Below, in pieces: positions 1 to 8,482 of a DNA stretch of 64,000 nucleotides. The DNA comes from Methylorubrum salsuginis (GTDB lineage Bacteria > Pseudomonadota > Alphaproteobacteria > Rhizobiales > Beijerinckiaceae): assembly GCF_900114375.1 (NCBI RefSeq), contig NZ_FOSV01000004.1:62001-126000 (forward strand). The letters run 5' to 3'. The first letter of the stretch is position 1, and each line of letters begins with the position of its first letter. The position numbers and the translations under genes were made by a program. The notes beneath the pieces are model-generated. The model did no database searches. It was not told where the DNA came from and saw only the letters and a list, made by a program, of their open reading frames with translations.

Positions 1-308
1 CGGTGCTCGGCGATGGCCTCACGCACCTCGGCCACCGTGTCGCGATCAGTGTCCGGCCCCTGCAGGAAGCGGCAATTCGAGCCGACCAGCTCCTCGACCG
101 TGTAGCCGGTCATCCGCACGAAGGCGCGGTTGGCGAAGATGATCGGATTGTCCGGCTGGTGCGGGTCGGTGACGATCATCGGCATCCGCGTCGTCTCGAC
201 GGCGGCGAAGAAGATGTCGTGGTGCTGATCGACGACGCCGGACGGGCCGCTGCCGGACACCGACGGGTTCTTGCCGGGCGTCTTCGGCTTCTCGGGCGAG
301 GAGGGCAT
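1..308 (-). CDS. LOV-domain (blue-light) sensor histidine kinase, N-terminal part only
   Basis: The gene starts at an ATG at 308 on the minus strand and runs off the left edge, so about 102 residues are visible. After a Pro/Ser-rich leader of about 25 residues comes a PAS fold containing the LOV signature GSNCRFLQ, where the cysteine is the residue that forms the flavin adduct in blue light. [12 protein letters not shown] just before it is also typical of PAS/LOV. In alphaproteobacteria this N-terminus usually precedes a histidine kinase of the HWE/HisKA_2 type, but the output domain lies outside the window, so kinase is an inference. No strong Shine-Dalgarno is seen. A 42-bp palindrome lies about 170 bp upstream. 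Confidence 0.8.
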   Translation of the reverse strand, partial: MPSSPEKPKTPGKNPSVSGSGPSGVVDQHHDIFFAAVETTRMPMIVTDPHQPDNPIIFANRAFVRMTGYTVEELVGSNCRFLQGPDTDRDTVAEVREAIAEH

Positions 309-481
309 GGTCTCGAAAATCCCGCGGGTGCGCCCCACGGGGGCCGGCTCGCCTCTCAATCCGACAGCGTCGGCGGTCGTTCCACGGGGTGCGGCAACTT
401 CGATATGCGGTCAACGACGCAAAGTTACGCACCCATCGACAGATATGTGATCGGCCGGGCAGGGAACAAAACGGATTTTTT

Positions 482-523
482 GCCCGAAGGTCTTTGTATG
501 ACATCATACAAAGACCTTCGGGC
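482..523. repeat. 42-bp near-perfect palindrome (20-bp arms, 2-base centre)
   Basis: Bases 482-501 and 504-523 are exact reverse complements around the centre CA. The arms begin GCCCGAAGGTCTTTG. It lies between two minus-strand genes. A run of six T precedes it on the plus strand, so no T-tract follows it in either direction and it is not a standard intrinsic terminator. A stable hairpin or cruciform, a dimeric regulator site or a short mobile repeat are all possible. Confidence 0.85.
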
Positions 524-539
524 TTCGATGGGACGATGT

Positions 540-863
540 TCAGGAACCTCGCCGGGAGCGGAGAAAGCGCGGAATGAAGCGGCTGCGGCCGGGCGAGGCC
601 GCCGCACCGGGTTCCTCGGCCGAGGAGCCCGCCGCGGGCCCCTCGGCTTCCGGATCGGCGTGAAGCCGGCTCAGCACGTCGGTCACGAGGTTGGGGATCG
701 GATGGTGGCAGGCCTCCAGCAGGTGGACGGCTTCGCCGAGCGCCGTCACCTTCGCGGCCGAGGGCGGGCCGACTTCGCTCTCCAAGAGGATCCGGTCGGC
801 CAGTTCGCCGGCCAGCCGGGACACTTCGGAGAGCCGTTCCGGGGATGGACTCGGTTCTGCCAT
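540..863 (-). CDS. Hypothetical protein, 107 aa
   Basis: I do not recognise a family. The first 70 residues look like a soluble helical protein rich in Leu, Glu and Ala with the stretch VHLLEACHHPIPNLVTDVL. The tail is Pro/Ala/Glu-rich and ends in a basic RFIPRFLRSRRGS. There is no signal peptide or membrane segment. Codon use is GC3-rich like its neighbours, which supports real coding. The ATG at 863 is the only plausible start. It stands alone between the LOV gene and a repeat-bearing spacer. Confidence 0.55.
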   Translation of the reverse strand: MAEPSPSPERLSEVSRLAGELADRILLESEVGPPSAAKVTALGEAVHLLEACHHPIPNLVTDVLSRLHADPEAEGPAAGSSAEEPGAAASPGRSRFIPRFLRSRRGS

Positions 864-1265
864 CGGACGATCACCCCTCGACAGGCCTCGTCGGATGCGC
901 CGGCAGGCGAGGAGGCTTCAACATAGGTTTGAGCCTGGACGGTCAAGGTCCGGCATTGGTCGAAATCTATATTGATGCCGCTGTCTCGGCAATAGAACGG
1001 CGTGATCTCGTCTCGATGCGCCCACAGGGATCGGCGAACACACTCGATTCCGGCCTGCCGCTCGAGTGCGTTCCGACGACCTGGATTGCCGGTTCGTCGA
1101 AAGAAAGCGCGGCAGGACAAAAGCTTAGAGATGCGTCCCGACCCAACGCGGTCGGGCGTCGCGCTGGAGCATCGGCCCGAAAGGCGGGAACCGGCTTTCG
1201 GAAAAAAGCCGATGCGGCCCAATAGCGTAGAGCATCGTCCTGGATCTGATGTCCAGGACGATGCT
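864..1265. other. Intergenic spacer, about 400 bp
   Basis: I see no convincing gene here. The left part (864-1140) is less GC-rich than its surroundings and has no recognisable coding. A short inverted repeat CCCGACC/GGTCGGG occurs near 1138-1155. The right part is a copy of dispersed repeat family A (1169-1268). Confidence 0.6.
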
Positions 1266-1268
1266 CTA
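1169..1268. repeat. Dispersed repeat family A, copy 1 (two hairpins)
   Basis: The first hairpin has outer arms GCATCGGC (1169-1176) and GCCGATGC (1208-1215) and inner arms CCGAAAG (1177-1183) and CTTTCGG (1195-1201). The second hairpin has perfect 17-bp arms at 1228-1244 and 1252-1268 around a 7-base loop. Related units occur at 14740-14849, 35471-35620 and 46490-46590. The right hairpin overlaps the stop codon of the neighbouring minus-strand gene. Confidence 0.8.
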
Positions 1269-1508
1269 GGACGGCTCGACGAGCTGCTCCAGGGCCATGA
1301 GGGCGCTGATCCGCTGCAACTCCTCTCGGGCGAGGCGAACCGCCGCGTCGAATCCGCCCTCGTCGGGAAGCCAGATCGCCCACTCGCACAGGATGCCGCC
1401 CTCGGACCCGTACTCGAAGCGCACCCGCATGCGGTCGCTGCCGCTCGTCGGGTCCAGGGTCCGCTCTACCGCTCGGACCTCGATCCACGTTTCCGCCGTC
1501 CCCGCCAT
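1266..1508 (-). CDS. Hypothetical protein, 80 aa
   Basis: A small acidic soluble protein with no family I recognise. It begins MAGTAETWIEV and reads like a compact alpha/beta protein (VRFEYGSEGGILCEWAIWL, then a helix). I chose the ATG at 1508 because an AAGGA motif lies about 9 bases upstream; an in-frame ATG at 1529 has no such site. The TAG stop falls inside the right hairpin of repeat A copy 1, so the repeat either supplied or trimmed the C-terminus. Confidence 0.55.
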   Translation of the reverse strand: MAGTAETWIEVRAVERTLDPTSGSDRMRVRFEYGSEGGILCEWAIWLPDEGGFDAAVRLAREELQRISALMALEQLVEPS

Positions 1509-1639
1509 CGATCCTTCACTCCGGGACATCGTCGGGCGGCGAGACTACGGGCGTCCGTCTCGGGGCGCCGCAATGTATGTAGGGGCCCGCGGACGCGGCG
1601 TCCCCCGGCGGTCCGATGAAACCTTGCCGGACCGCTGTT

Positions 1640-2050
1640 CTATTCCTGTCGTCCGTCCTCCGGCTTCGCCAGATGGGCGAGCAGGCTGCGCTCGTAGGCG
1701 ACGAGGTCGCGGCCGCGCTTGACCGCCTTGTGATATTGCCGGGCGGACAGCTCGTCCTGGATCGCCAGGATGTAGGGAGCCATGCTCGGGGCTGCTTCCA
1801 GGATCTGGTTGGCCTGCCGCACGAACAGGTCGTCGGCCTCGGCCGGATTGTCGGCGAGGTAGATCAGCTGAAGCGTCACGCACAGACGCTTGGCGGCCGT
1901 GTCGGCCTCCGCCTCGAAGATGATCTCGCTCTCGCGCAGGAACTTGCACTGGTTCTCGATCATGAACACCGACCGCCGGTCGCCGTTGCGGATCAGGGCG
2001 CCGTTGATGATCAGCCGCTCGTTGGGCTTCAGTTCGATGCGCAGAGGCAT
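1640..2050 (-). CDS. flbT: FlbT, flagellin mRNA translational repressor
   Basis: The protein is 136 residues, the usual FlbT size. It opens MPLRIELKPNERLIINGA and continues with the family's small beta domain (RRSVFMIENQCKFLRE) and a helical C-terminus rich in Leu and Tyr. In Caulobacter, FlbT binds the 5' untranslated region of flagellin mRNA and destabilises it until the hook is complete. Its position next to two flagellin genes, transcribed divergently with 204 bp between, fits that role. Its usual partner FlaF is not visible here. Confidence 0.9.
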   Translation of the reverse strand: MPLRIELKPNERLIINGALIRNGDRRSVFMIENQCKFLRESEIIFEAEADTAAKRLCVTLQLIYLADNPAEADDLFVRQANQILEAAPSMAPYILAIQDELSARQYHKAVKRGRDLVAYERSLLAHLAKPEDGRQE

Positions 2051-2254
2051 GGTTCGCTTTTCCTTAATCAGTCGAGAGGTGTGGTCGAATGCGAAGTTTT
2101 GTTAACCATCGCGGCAATCGCCGCGGTCCGACTTGCCATTGGCGGACCAATACACGGCGAATGCATCGATCGGATTAAGGTCTCGGCAAGGCGGAGGGTG
2201 AAATATCGGGGAGCCGCCAAAACGACGGCTTTCAGACCCAATAGGATCGCCCCC

Positions 2255-3430
2255 ATGTCCTCCGGCATCACCCTTTCCGCCTCGACCCGCCAGAACCTGC
2301 TCTCGCTGCAGGACACCGCCTCGCTCACCTCGACCACGCAGAACCGCCTCGCCACCGGCCTCAAGGTGTCGTCGGCGCTGGACAGCCCGGTCAACTTCTT
2401 CACCGCCCAGTCCCTGTCCAACCGTTCGGCCGATCTCGGTGGCCTGCTCGACTCGATCTCGAACGGCGTCCAGGCGATCCAAGCGGCCAACCAGGGCATC
2501 ACCTCGATCTCGAAGCTGATCGACTCGGCCAAGTCCACCGCCAACCAGGCGCTGTCGACCCAGATCACCACCACCGGCACCGCCTCGACCGACTTCGACG
2601 GCACCGCCGCCAGCACGGTCAACCTCTACGTCAACGGCACGGCCAAGACCGCGAACATCGCCGCGGGCTCGACCATCGACGACGCCATCACCGCCCTCAA
2701 CACGGCGGCCGGCAGCAAGATGTTCTCCAAGGACAAGACGGGCGACAAGATCGTCCTGAACGCCAGCGCCGACGTCGAGTTCGCCGACACCGGCAGCCAG
2801 ACGGCGCTCGGCTTCACCGCCGGCACCGGTACGCCTCCCGATTACGGCACGGGCAACACGACCGTCGCCCAGGCCAGCGAACTGACCGTCGCCGGTGTCG
2901 ACAACCGCAAGAAGCTCGCCGAGCAGTACAACAGCCTGCTGACGCAGATCACGCAGCTGTCGAAGGACGCCACGTTCAACGGCGTCAACCTGATCTCGAA
3001 CGGTGACGACAGCAACAAGCTGCACATCGCCTTCAACGAGAAGGACACGGCCAACCTCGACATCCAGGGCCAGGATCTGACCGCGGACGGCCTCGGCCTC
3101 ACCTCGATCACCGCCGGCGCCACCGGCACGGGCAACTTCCTGCTCGACGCCGACATCAAGACGACGGTGACCAAGCTCGGCAGCGCGACGGATACCCTGC
3201 GGGCGGCGAGCTCGACCTTCGGCTCGAACCTCTCGGTGGTGCAGAACCGTCAGACCTTCTCGAAGAACCTGATCAACGTTCTCGACACCGGCGCGTCCAA
3301 CCTGACCAACGCCGACCTCAACGTCGAGGCGGCGAACTCCCAGGCGCTGTCGACCCGCCAGTCGCTGGGCATCTCGGCGCTGTCGCTGGCCAACCAGGCG
3401 CAGCAGAGCGTGCTCCAGCTGCTCCGCTGA
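2255..3430 (+). CDS. Flagellin, copy 1
   Basis: The 391-residue protein has the conserved N-terminal D0/D1 helices (TLSASTRQNLLSLQDT, LATGLKVSSALDSPVNFFTA) and C-terminal D1/D0 helices ending in NQAQQSVLQLLR, which pack as the filament core. The middle is the short variable domain typical of alphaproteobacterial flagellins. Flagellin is exported unfolded by the flagellar type III system, hence no signal peptide. The open frame extends far upstream, but MSSGITLS at 2255 aligns with the start of the second flagellin and is clearly the start. The leader (2051-2254) separates it from flbT and is the likely FlbT target. Confidence 0.95.
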   Translation: MSSGITLSASTRQNLLSLQDTASLTSTTQNRLATGLKVSSALDSPVNFFTAQSLSNRSADLGGLLDSISNGVQAIQAANQGITSISKLIDSAKSTANQALSTQITTTGTASTDFDGTAASTVNLYVNGTAKTANIAAGSTIDDAITALNTAAGSKMFSKDKTGDKIVLNASADVEFADTGSQTALGFTAGTGTPPDYGTGNTTVAQASELTVAGVDNRKKLAEQYNSLLTQITQLSKDATFNGVNLISNGDDSNKLHIAFNEKDTANLDIQGQDLTADGLGLTSITAGATGTGNFLLDADIKTTVTKLGSATDTLRAASSTFGSNLSVVQNRQTFSKNLINVLDTGASNLTNADLNVEAANSQALSTRQSLGISALSLANQAQQSVLQLLR

Positions 3431-3483
3431 TCCCATCAACGCTCTCCCGTGCTTCGGTACGGGGGAGTGCTCCTCCTCAGGGG

Positions 3484-3528
3484 AACACGAACACGGCCGG
3501 AGTCCCGCTCCGGCCGTGTTCGTGTTTT
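3484..3528 (+). terminator. Intrinsic terminator after flagellin 1
   Basis: A perfect 19-bp stem (3484-3502 with 3508-3526, loop TCCCG) runs into TTTT. It separates the two flagellin genes, so each is probably transcribed from its own promoter. Confidence 0.85.
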
Positions 3529-3638
3529 AGGACGAAGAAATTCGTTAGGGAAAACGCGGCGTTAACCTGCCGGAAACCCGTTCGTGGTGAATTAACCTTA
3601 ATGCCGGTTAGGCATGCGCCTCGAACGGGTAGCCAGTC

Positions 3639-4826
3639 ATGTCCTCCAGCGTCACTCTCTCCGCCGCGACCCGCCAGAACCTGCTCTCGCTGCAGGACAC
3701 CTCTGCCCTCACCTCGACCACGCAGAACCGCCTCGCCACCGGCCTCAAGGTGTCGTCGGCGCTGGACAGCCCGGTCAACTTCTTCACCGCCCAGGCCTTC
3801 ACCAGCCGTTCGGGCGATCTCAGCGGCCTGCTCGACTCGATCTCGAACGGCGTGCAGACGATCCAGGCGGCCAACCAGGGCATCACCTCGATCCAGAAGC
3901 TGATCGACTCGGCCAAGTCCACCGCCAACCAGGCGCTGTCGACCCAGATCACCACCACCGGCACCGCTTCGACCGAGTTCGCGCCGTCCGCCAACACCAT
4001 CTCGTTCTACGTCAACGGCGACCTGAAGACCGCGACGCTGACCGCCACCGACACGATCGACGTGGCGATCGCCTCGCTCAACACCGCCGCCGGCGGGACG
4101 ATGTTCTCGAAGGACACGAGCGGCAAGAAGATCGTGCTGAACGCCAGCGCCGACGTGGAGTTCAAGACCGCCGCCGATCAGACCAATCTGGGCTTCGACG
4201 CCGGCTCCACCACCACGGCCGACCGCTACGGAACCGGCAACGACGTCATCAGCCAGAGCCCGAACCTGACCGTCGCCGGCGTGGAGAGCCGCAAGAAGCT
4301 CGGCGAGCAGTTCAACAGCCTCCTGATCCAGATCACGCAGCTGGCCAAGGATGCGAGCTTCAACGGCGTCAACCTGATCGCCAACGGCGATCCGTCGAAC
4401 AAGCTGCACATCGCCTTCAACGAGAAGGACACGGCCAACCTCGACATCCAGGGCCAGGACCTGACCTCGGACGGCCTCGGCCTCGAGACCATTGTGGGCG
4501 ATTCGGGGGCGACCCCCGACGGCAAGGGCAACTTCCTGCTCAACACCGACATCAAGACGACGCTTTCCAGCCTCGGCACGGCGTCCGACACCCTGCGGGC
4601 GGCGAGCTCCACCTACGGCTCGAACCTCTCGGTGGTGCAGAACCGGCAGGACTTCACCAAGCGCCTCGTCAACATCCTCGATACCGGCGCGGCCAACCTG
4701 ACCAACGCCGACCTCAACGAGGAGGCGGCGAACTCCCAGGCGCTCTCGACCCGCCAGTCGCTGGGCATCTCGGCGCTGTCGCTGGCCAACCAGGCGCAGC
4801 AGGGCATCCTCCAGCTGCTCCGCTGA
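3639..4826 (+). CDS. Flagellin, copy 2
   Basis: The 395-residue protein is a close tandem paralogue of the upstream flagellin. Both N-terminal and C-terminal thirds are almost the same, also at the nucleotide level, while the central region (about residues 105-180) differs. It starts MSSSVTLSAATRQN and ends QGILQLLR. The 110-base interval after the terminator contains the motifs GTTAACC and ATTAACC, reminiscent of CtrA half-sites but without proper spacing. The pair may form a mixed filament or serve as alternative surface antigens. Confidence 0.95.
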   Translation: MSSSVTLSAATRQNLLSLQDTSALTSTTQNRLATGLKVSSALDSPVNFFTAQAFTSRSGDLSGLLDSISNGVQTIQAANQGITSIQKLIDSAKSTANQALSTQITTTGTASTEFAPSANTISFYVNGDLKTATLTATDTIDVAIASLNTAAGGTMFSKDTSGKKIVLNASADVEFKTAADQTNLGFDAGSTTTADRYGTGNDVISQSPNLTVAGVESRKKLGEQFNSLLIQITQLAKDASFNGVNLIANGDPSNKLHIAFNEKDTANLDIQGQDLTSDGLGLETIVGDSGATPDGKGNFLLNTDIKTTLSSLGTASDTLRAASSTYGSNLSVVQNRQDFTKRLVNILDTGAANLTNADLNEEAANSQALSTRQSLGISALSLANQAQQGILQLLR

Positions 4827-4860
4827 TCCTCCGGCGGCCGCCCTCCCCACGGACGGCCGG

Positions 4861-6363
4861 ATGGTCTATGGCCCCGGCGGCGGCGCGCCCGCTTCCGATG
4901 CCTCCTTCATCGACGTCACCTTGAGCAATTTCGGCAAGCGCGCCCTGCGCTGGCTCCTCCTCGGCCACCGCTGGCTCGGGATCGTCTTCGCCCTGGTCTT
5001 CGCCGTCTGGTTCCTGTCCGGCGCGGTGATGATGTATGTCGGCTTCCCGCGCCTGAGCGAGGCCGAACGGCGGGCCGTGCTGCCGCCGCTGGCGCTCCCG
5101 CCCGGGATGATCGGCCCCGATGCGGCGCTCGCCGCCGCGAAGTTTTCGGGGCCGCCCGCTCGCATCGATCTCGGTATGCTGGGCGACGCGCCGGTGTACC
5201 GGGTGAGCGCCTTGGACGGCACGCGCATCACGGTCTCCGCGCTCGACGGCCGGGCGATCGCGGGGGGCGATCCCGCTCTCCTCCTCGAAGTCGCAAAAAA
5301 CCACCCCGCCGCCCGCGCCGTCGAGGATCTCGGCGCCGTGACGTGGGACCAGTGGACGGTGCCGCAGCGCTTCAACCCGCTGCGCCCGTTCCGCCTCGTG
5401 GCCCTCGGCGACGCCGCCGGCACCCGCCTGTACCTGTCCGAGCGCACCGGCGAGGTCGTCCTCGACACCACGGCCTCCGAGCGGTTTTGGAACTGGCTCG
5501 GCGCGGTGCCGCACTGGATCTACCTCACGCCGCTTCGGGCCGAGCCCGCCCTGTGGCGCGACGTGGTCCTGTGGGTCTCCGGCATCGCCATCGCGGTGGC
5601 GGTGAGCGGATACATCCTCGGCCTGTCGCGGCTCCGGTTGAAGCCCCGCTACGCCACCGGGCGGACCACGCCCTATCGCGGCTTCGCGGCGTGGCACCAT
5701 CTCGGCGGCCTCATCGGCGGCACCGCGCTGCTGACCTTCATCGTCAGCGGTTGGCTGTCGATGAACCCGAACCGCTGGTTCTCGCCGGCCCTGCCCGACG
5801 CCGCCGCCCTGGCCCGCTATGCCGGGACGGAGGCGGCGCCGTTCCGGTTCGATCCGGCCGAGGCCACCCGCATCTGCCCGGATCTGAAGGAGATCCGCTT
5901 CACCCGCGCCGCCGGCGTGCCGGTGGCGCGCGCGCTGTGCGGGCAGGCCCCGCCGCGCCCCTGCTGCGGCAGCGCCGCGCCGAATCCGGACAGGCTTGCC
6001 CACGCCCTCGCCGGTCTGATGCCGGGGGAGGGGGCTCCGCGCCTCGAGCGGATCGAACGCGAGGATGCCTACTGGTACGGCGACCGGGAGACGCGCCCGC
6101 TCCCGGTGCTCCGCGCCGTCTTCGCCGACCCGGCCGCGACCTGGATCCATCTCGATCCCGACACCGGCGAAATCCTCGGGCGGATGGACCGCTCGAACCG
6201 GGTGTCGCGCTGGCTGTTCAACGGCCTGCACACCCTCGACTTCGCGCGGCTGCCCCGTCCGGCCTGGGATGTCGTGATGGGCCTCTGGCTCTCGGCGGGC
6301 TTCCTCGTGGCGGTCACCGGTCTCGTCATCGGCTGGCGGCGCCTGAAGCGTCGCTTCGGCTGA
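4861..6363 (+). CDS. PepSY-domain membrane protein (PiuB-like)
   Basis: The 500-residue protein has the layout of PepSY-associated membrane proteins: a first membrane helix (about residues 30-55, LGIVFALVFAVWFLSGAVMMYVGF split), a periplasmic region with a PepSY-like segment (YLSERTGEVVLDT), two helices near 240-300 around AWHHLGGLIGG, a second PepSY segment (WIHLDPDTGEILGRMD) and a last helix after FNGLHTLDF. Such proteins are linked to iron or siderophore uptake or to reductive membrane processes; no substrate can be read here. A CCGS cluster near residue 365 is unusual. The ATG at 4861 gives the longest product, while a TTG at 4921 is also possible. Confidence 0.8.
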   Translation: MVYGPGGGAPASDASFIDVTLSNFGKRALRWLLLGHRWLGIVFALVFAVWFLSGAVMMYVGFPRLSEAERRAVLPPLALPPGMIGPDAALAAAKFSGPPARIDLGMLGDAPVYRVSALDGTRITVSALDGRAIAGGDPALLLEVAKNHPAARAVEDLGAVTWDQWTVPQRFNPLRPFRLVALGDAAGTRLYLSERTGEVVLDTTASERFWNWLGAVPHWIYLTPLRAEPALWRDVVLWVSGIAIAVAVSGYILGLSRLRLKPRYATGRTTPYRGFAAWHHLGGLIGGTALLTFIVSGWLSMNPNRWFSPALPDAAALARYAGTEAAPFRFDPAEATRICPDLKEIRFTRAAGVPVARALCGQAPPRPCCGSAAPNPDRLAHALAGLMPGEGAPRLERIEREDAYWYGDRETRPLPVLRAVFADPAATWIHLDPDTGEILGRMDRSNRVSRWLFNGLHTLDFARLPRPAWDVVMGLWLSAGFLVAVTGLVIGWRRLKRRFG

Positions 6364-6480
6364 TTGTTTTCCTTTCTCCGTGCCCCGCAGCCGGCCGAGC
6401 CGGCGATCGAAGCATGGCAGCTATGCTGACATATCGCTGCCGGCTGGGCGCTCCGCGCGCTAGCGGAACAGGCCAAATAA

Positions 6481-6501
6481 ATTTTGAGCCACACTCAAAA
6501 T
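6481..6501. promoter_or_regulatory. Operator-like inverted repeat upstream of mqo
   Basis: ATTTTGAG (6481-6488) and CTCAAAAT (6494-6501) form perfect 8-bp arms around CCACA. It lies in AT-rich DNA 55 bp before the preferred mqo ATG, a position suitable for a dimeric transcription factor. The regulator is unknown. Confidence 0.5.
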
Positions 6502-6555
6502 AAAATGAAAAATAACCGGCGTGGCGGCCGCAGACTCCCAAATGGGGCTTTTTCC

Positions 6556-8259
6556 ATGCACGATCGTTCCGAGCCGCGCTCCGTGTCGCGCACCTTGCCG
6601 ATGAACCGTCGGCAGCTGATCGGCGGCGCGCTCGCGGGCGCGGCCGTGAGCACCTTGCCCGGCGGCCCGCTCTTTGCCGCGGGCGAGGCCCGTAAGGTCG
6701 ACGTGCTGCTGATCGGCGGCGGCATCATGAGCGCGACGCTCGGCGTCTGGCTGCGCGAACTCGAGCCCGGCTGGTCGATGGAGATGCTGGAGCGGCTCGA
6801 CGGCGTCGCGCTGGAAAGCTCCAACGGCTGGAACAATGCCGGCACCGGTCACTCGGCGCTCGCCGAACTGAACTACACCCCCGAGGATTCGAAGGGGAAC
6901 GTGAAGATCGAGAAGGCGGTCGAGATCAACGAGGCGTTCCAGGTCACCCGCCAGTTCCTGGCGTGGCAGGTGCAGCAGGGCGTGCTGAAGAACCCGCGCT
7001 CCTTCATCAATTCGACCCCGCATATGAGCTTCGTCTGGGGTGACGAGAACATCGCCTACCTCAAGAAGCGCCACGAGGCGCTGAAGGCCAGCCCGCTCTT
7101 TGCCGGGATGGAATACTCGACCGACCCCGAGCAGTTGAACAAGTGGGTCCCCCTGATGATGGAGGGGCGCGACCCGAAGCAGACCATCGCGGCCACGTGG
7201 ACGCCGACCGGCACCGACGTCGAGTGGGGTGAGATCACCCGCCAATACGTCGCCTCGCTGGCCGCCCGCCCGAACTTCTCGCTGCGGGTCTCGACCGAGG
7301 TCGAGAGCATCGAGCGCAACCGGGACAACACTTGGCGCATCACCTCGAAGAACCTCAAGGACGGCTCGCGCCAGACGGTCGACGCCAAGTTCGTGTTCAT
7401 CGGCGCGGGCGGCGGCGCGCTGCACCTGCTCCAGGCCTCTGGGATTCCCGAGGCGGCCGATTACGGCGGCTTTCCGGTCGGCGGCTCGTTCCTCGTCAAC
7501 GAGAACCCGAGCGTGGCCCTGCGCCACCTCGCCAAGGCCTACGGCAAGGCCTCGGTCGGCTCGCCGCCGATGTCGGTGCCCCACCTCGACACCCGCGTGC
7601 TCGGCGGCAAGCGCGTGATCCTGTTCGGGCCGTTCGCGACCTTCTCGACCAAGTTCCTCAAGGAAGGCTCGTATTTCGATCTGCTCACCTCCACCACCAC
7701 CAGCAACGTCTGGCCGATGGTGCGCGTCGGGGTCGATCAGTACCCGCTCGTCGAGTACCTCGCCGGCCAGCTGATGCTCTCCGACGAGGACCGCTATCAG
7801 GCCCTGCGCGAGTATTTCCCCAACGCCAAGAAGGACGAGTGGCGCCTCGTTCAGGCCGGACAGCGGGTGCAGATCATCAAGCGCGACCCGGAGAAGGGCG
7901 GTGTGCTCAAGCTCGGCACCGAGGTGGTCGCGGCCAAGGACGGCAGCATCGCGGCGCTGCTCGGCGCCTCGCCCGGCGCCTCGACCGCCGCGCCGATCAT
8001 GCTCTCCGTGCTGGAGAAGGTGTTCGCGGATCGCGTGAAGAGCGCCGAGTGGCAGGACAAGATCCGCAAGATCGTCCCGAGCTACGGCACCAAGCTCAAC
8101 GCCGACCCGCAGAAGGCCTACGAGGAGCTGGCCTATACCAGCGAGCACCTGCAGCTCACCCCGCCGCCGAAGCCCGCCGCCGTCACGATCCCGGTGAGCG
8201 CCCCCGCCGCCGAGACCACGGGCGGCGTGGTGAAGGCCGTGCCGGACATGGCGCCGTAA
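6556..8259 (+). CDS. mqo: Malate:quinone oxidoreductase with a Tat signal
   Basis: Mqo oxidises malate to oxaloacetate and passes electrons to quinone, an FAD-dependent alternative to NAD-linked malate dehydrogenase. The FAD fold is clear ([19 protein letters not shown], then [20 protein letters not shown], both typical of Mqo). Unlike the classical peripheral cytoplasmic enzyme, this one has an N-terminal twin-arginine signal ([17 protein letters not shown]), predicting export as a folded protein. The C-terminus carries a Pro/Ala-rich extension. I chose the ATG at 6556. A TTG at 6484 is in frame but lies inside the inverted repeat, and an ATG at 6601 would give a shorter n-region. The total of 567 residues exceeds the common length of about 500 because of both extensions. 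Confidence 0.92.
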   Translation: MHDRSEPRSVSRTLPMNRRQLIGGALAGAAVSTLPGGPLFAAGEARKVDVLLIGGGIMSATLGVWLRELEPGWSMEMLERLDGVALESSNGWNNAGTGHSALAELNYTPEDSKGNVKIEKAVEINEAFQVTRQFLAWQVQQGVLKNPRSFINSTPHMSFVWGDENIAYLKKRHEALKASPLFAGMEYSTDPEQLNKWVPLMMEGRDPKQTIAATWTPTGTDVEWGEITRQYVASLAARPNFSLRVSTEVESIERNRDNTWRITSKNLKDGSRQTVDAKFVFIGAGGGALHLLQASGIPEAADYGGFPVGGSFLVNENPSVALRHLAKAYGKASVGSPPMSVPHLDTRVLGGKRVILFGPFATFSTKFLKEGSYFDLLTSTTTSNVWPMVRVGVDQYPLVEYLAGQLMLSDEDRYQALREYFPNAKKDEWRLVQAGQRVQIIKRDPEKGGVLKLGTEVVAAKDGSIAALLGASPGASTAAPIMLSVLEKVFADRVKSAEWQDKIRKIVPSYGTKLNADPQKAYEELAYTSEHLQLTPPPKPAAVTIPVSAPAAETTGGVVKAVPDMAP

Positions 8260-8269
8260 GCACGACGGG

Positions 8270-8400
8270 CATTCTCCTCCCCCTTGTGTGGAGGAGGTAG
8301 GAGGTGGGGGTGGTGCAGAAGGCACCGCCCCGCTCGATCCTGAACCACCTCCACCCCGAACCACTCCCCGCAAGGGGGAGGGGACAGGTCGTGCTTCATC
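8270..8400. repeat. Dispersed repeat family C, copy 1
   Basis: The 223-bp gap between mqo and the PBP gene holds a G/C-rich inverted element beginning TCCTCCCCCTTGTGTGGAGG and ending CCCCGCAAGGGGGAGGGGAC, with internal arms GGTGGGGGTGG and CCACCTCCACC. The end motif recurs at 13221-13270 and 63745-63782. Confidence 0.6.
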
Positions 8401-8482
8401 ATAAATCAGCCGCGTTGTGCGCCGCATGATCGGCGCTTCGGGCGTTTGAGGCCCGCTCGCTCCGGGTTCCCGCGCAGGCTCG

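Noticed and set aside
482..523. The 42-bp palindrome as an intrinsic terminator.
   Set aside because: The T-run precedes the hairpin on the plus strand and gives A residues after it on the minus strand, so neither direction has a terminator U-tract.
3..926. A 307-codon plus-strand open frame at the left edge.
   Set aside because: It runs antisense to the LOV gene and the 107-aa gene and crosses the palindrome; the product is an Arg/Gly-rich composition artefact.
2102..3439. A 445-codon open frame antisense to flagellin 1 (and a similar one at 3477-4850).
   Set aside because: Both are shadows caused by the high GC third positions of the flagellin genes; their products are Arg/Gly/Val-rich with no domain, and the flagellin frames are certain.
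3540..3612. GTTAACC and ATTAACC motifs before flagellin 2 as CtrA sites.
   Set aside because: The half-sites do not have the TTAA-N7-TTAA spacing, so CtrA control cannot be claimed from sequence.
6484..6555. A TTG start that would add 24 residues to Mqo.
   Set aside because: It lies inside the inverted repeat, has no ribosome site, and would push the Tat signal away from the N-terminus.
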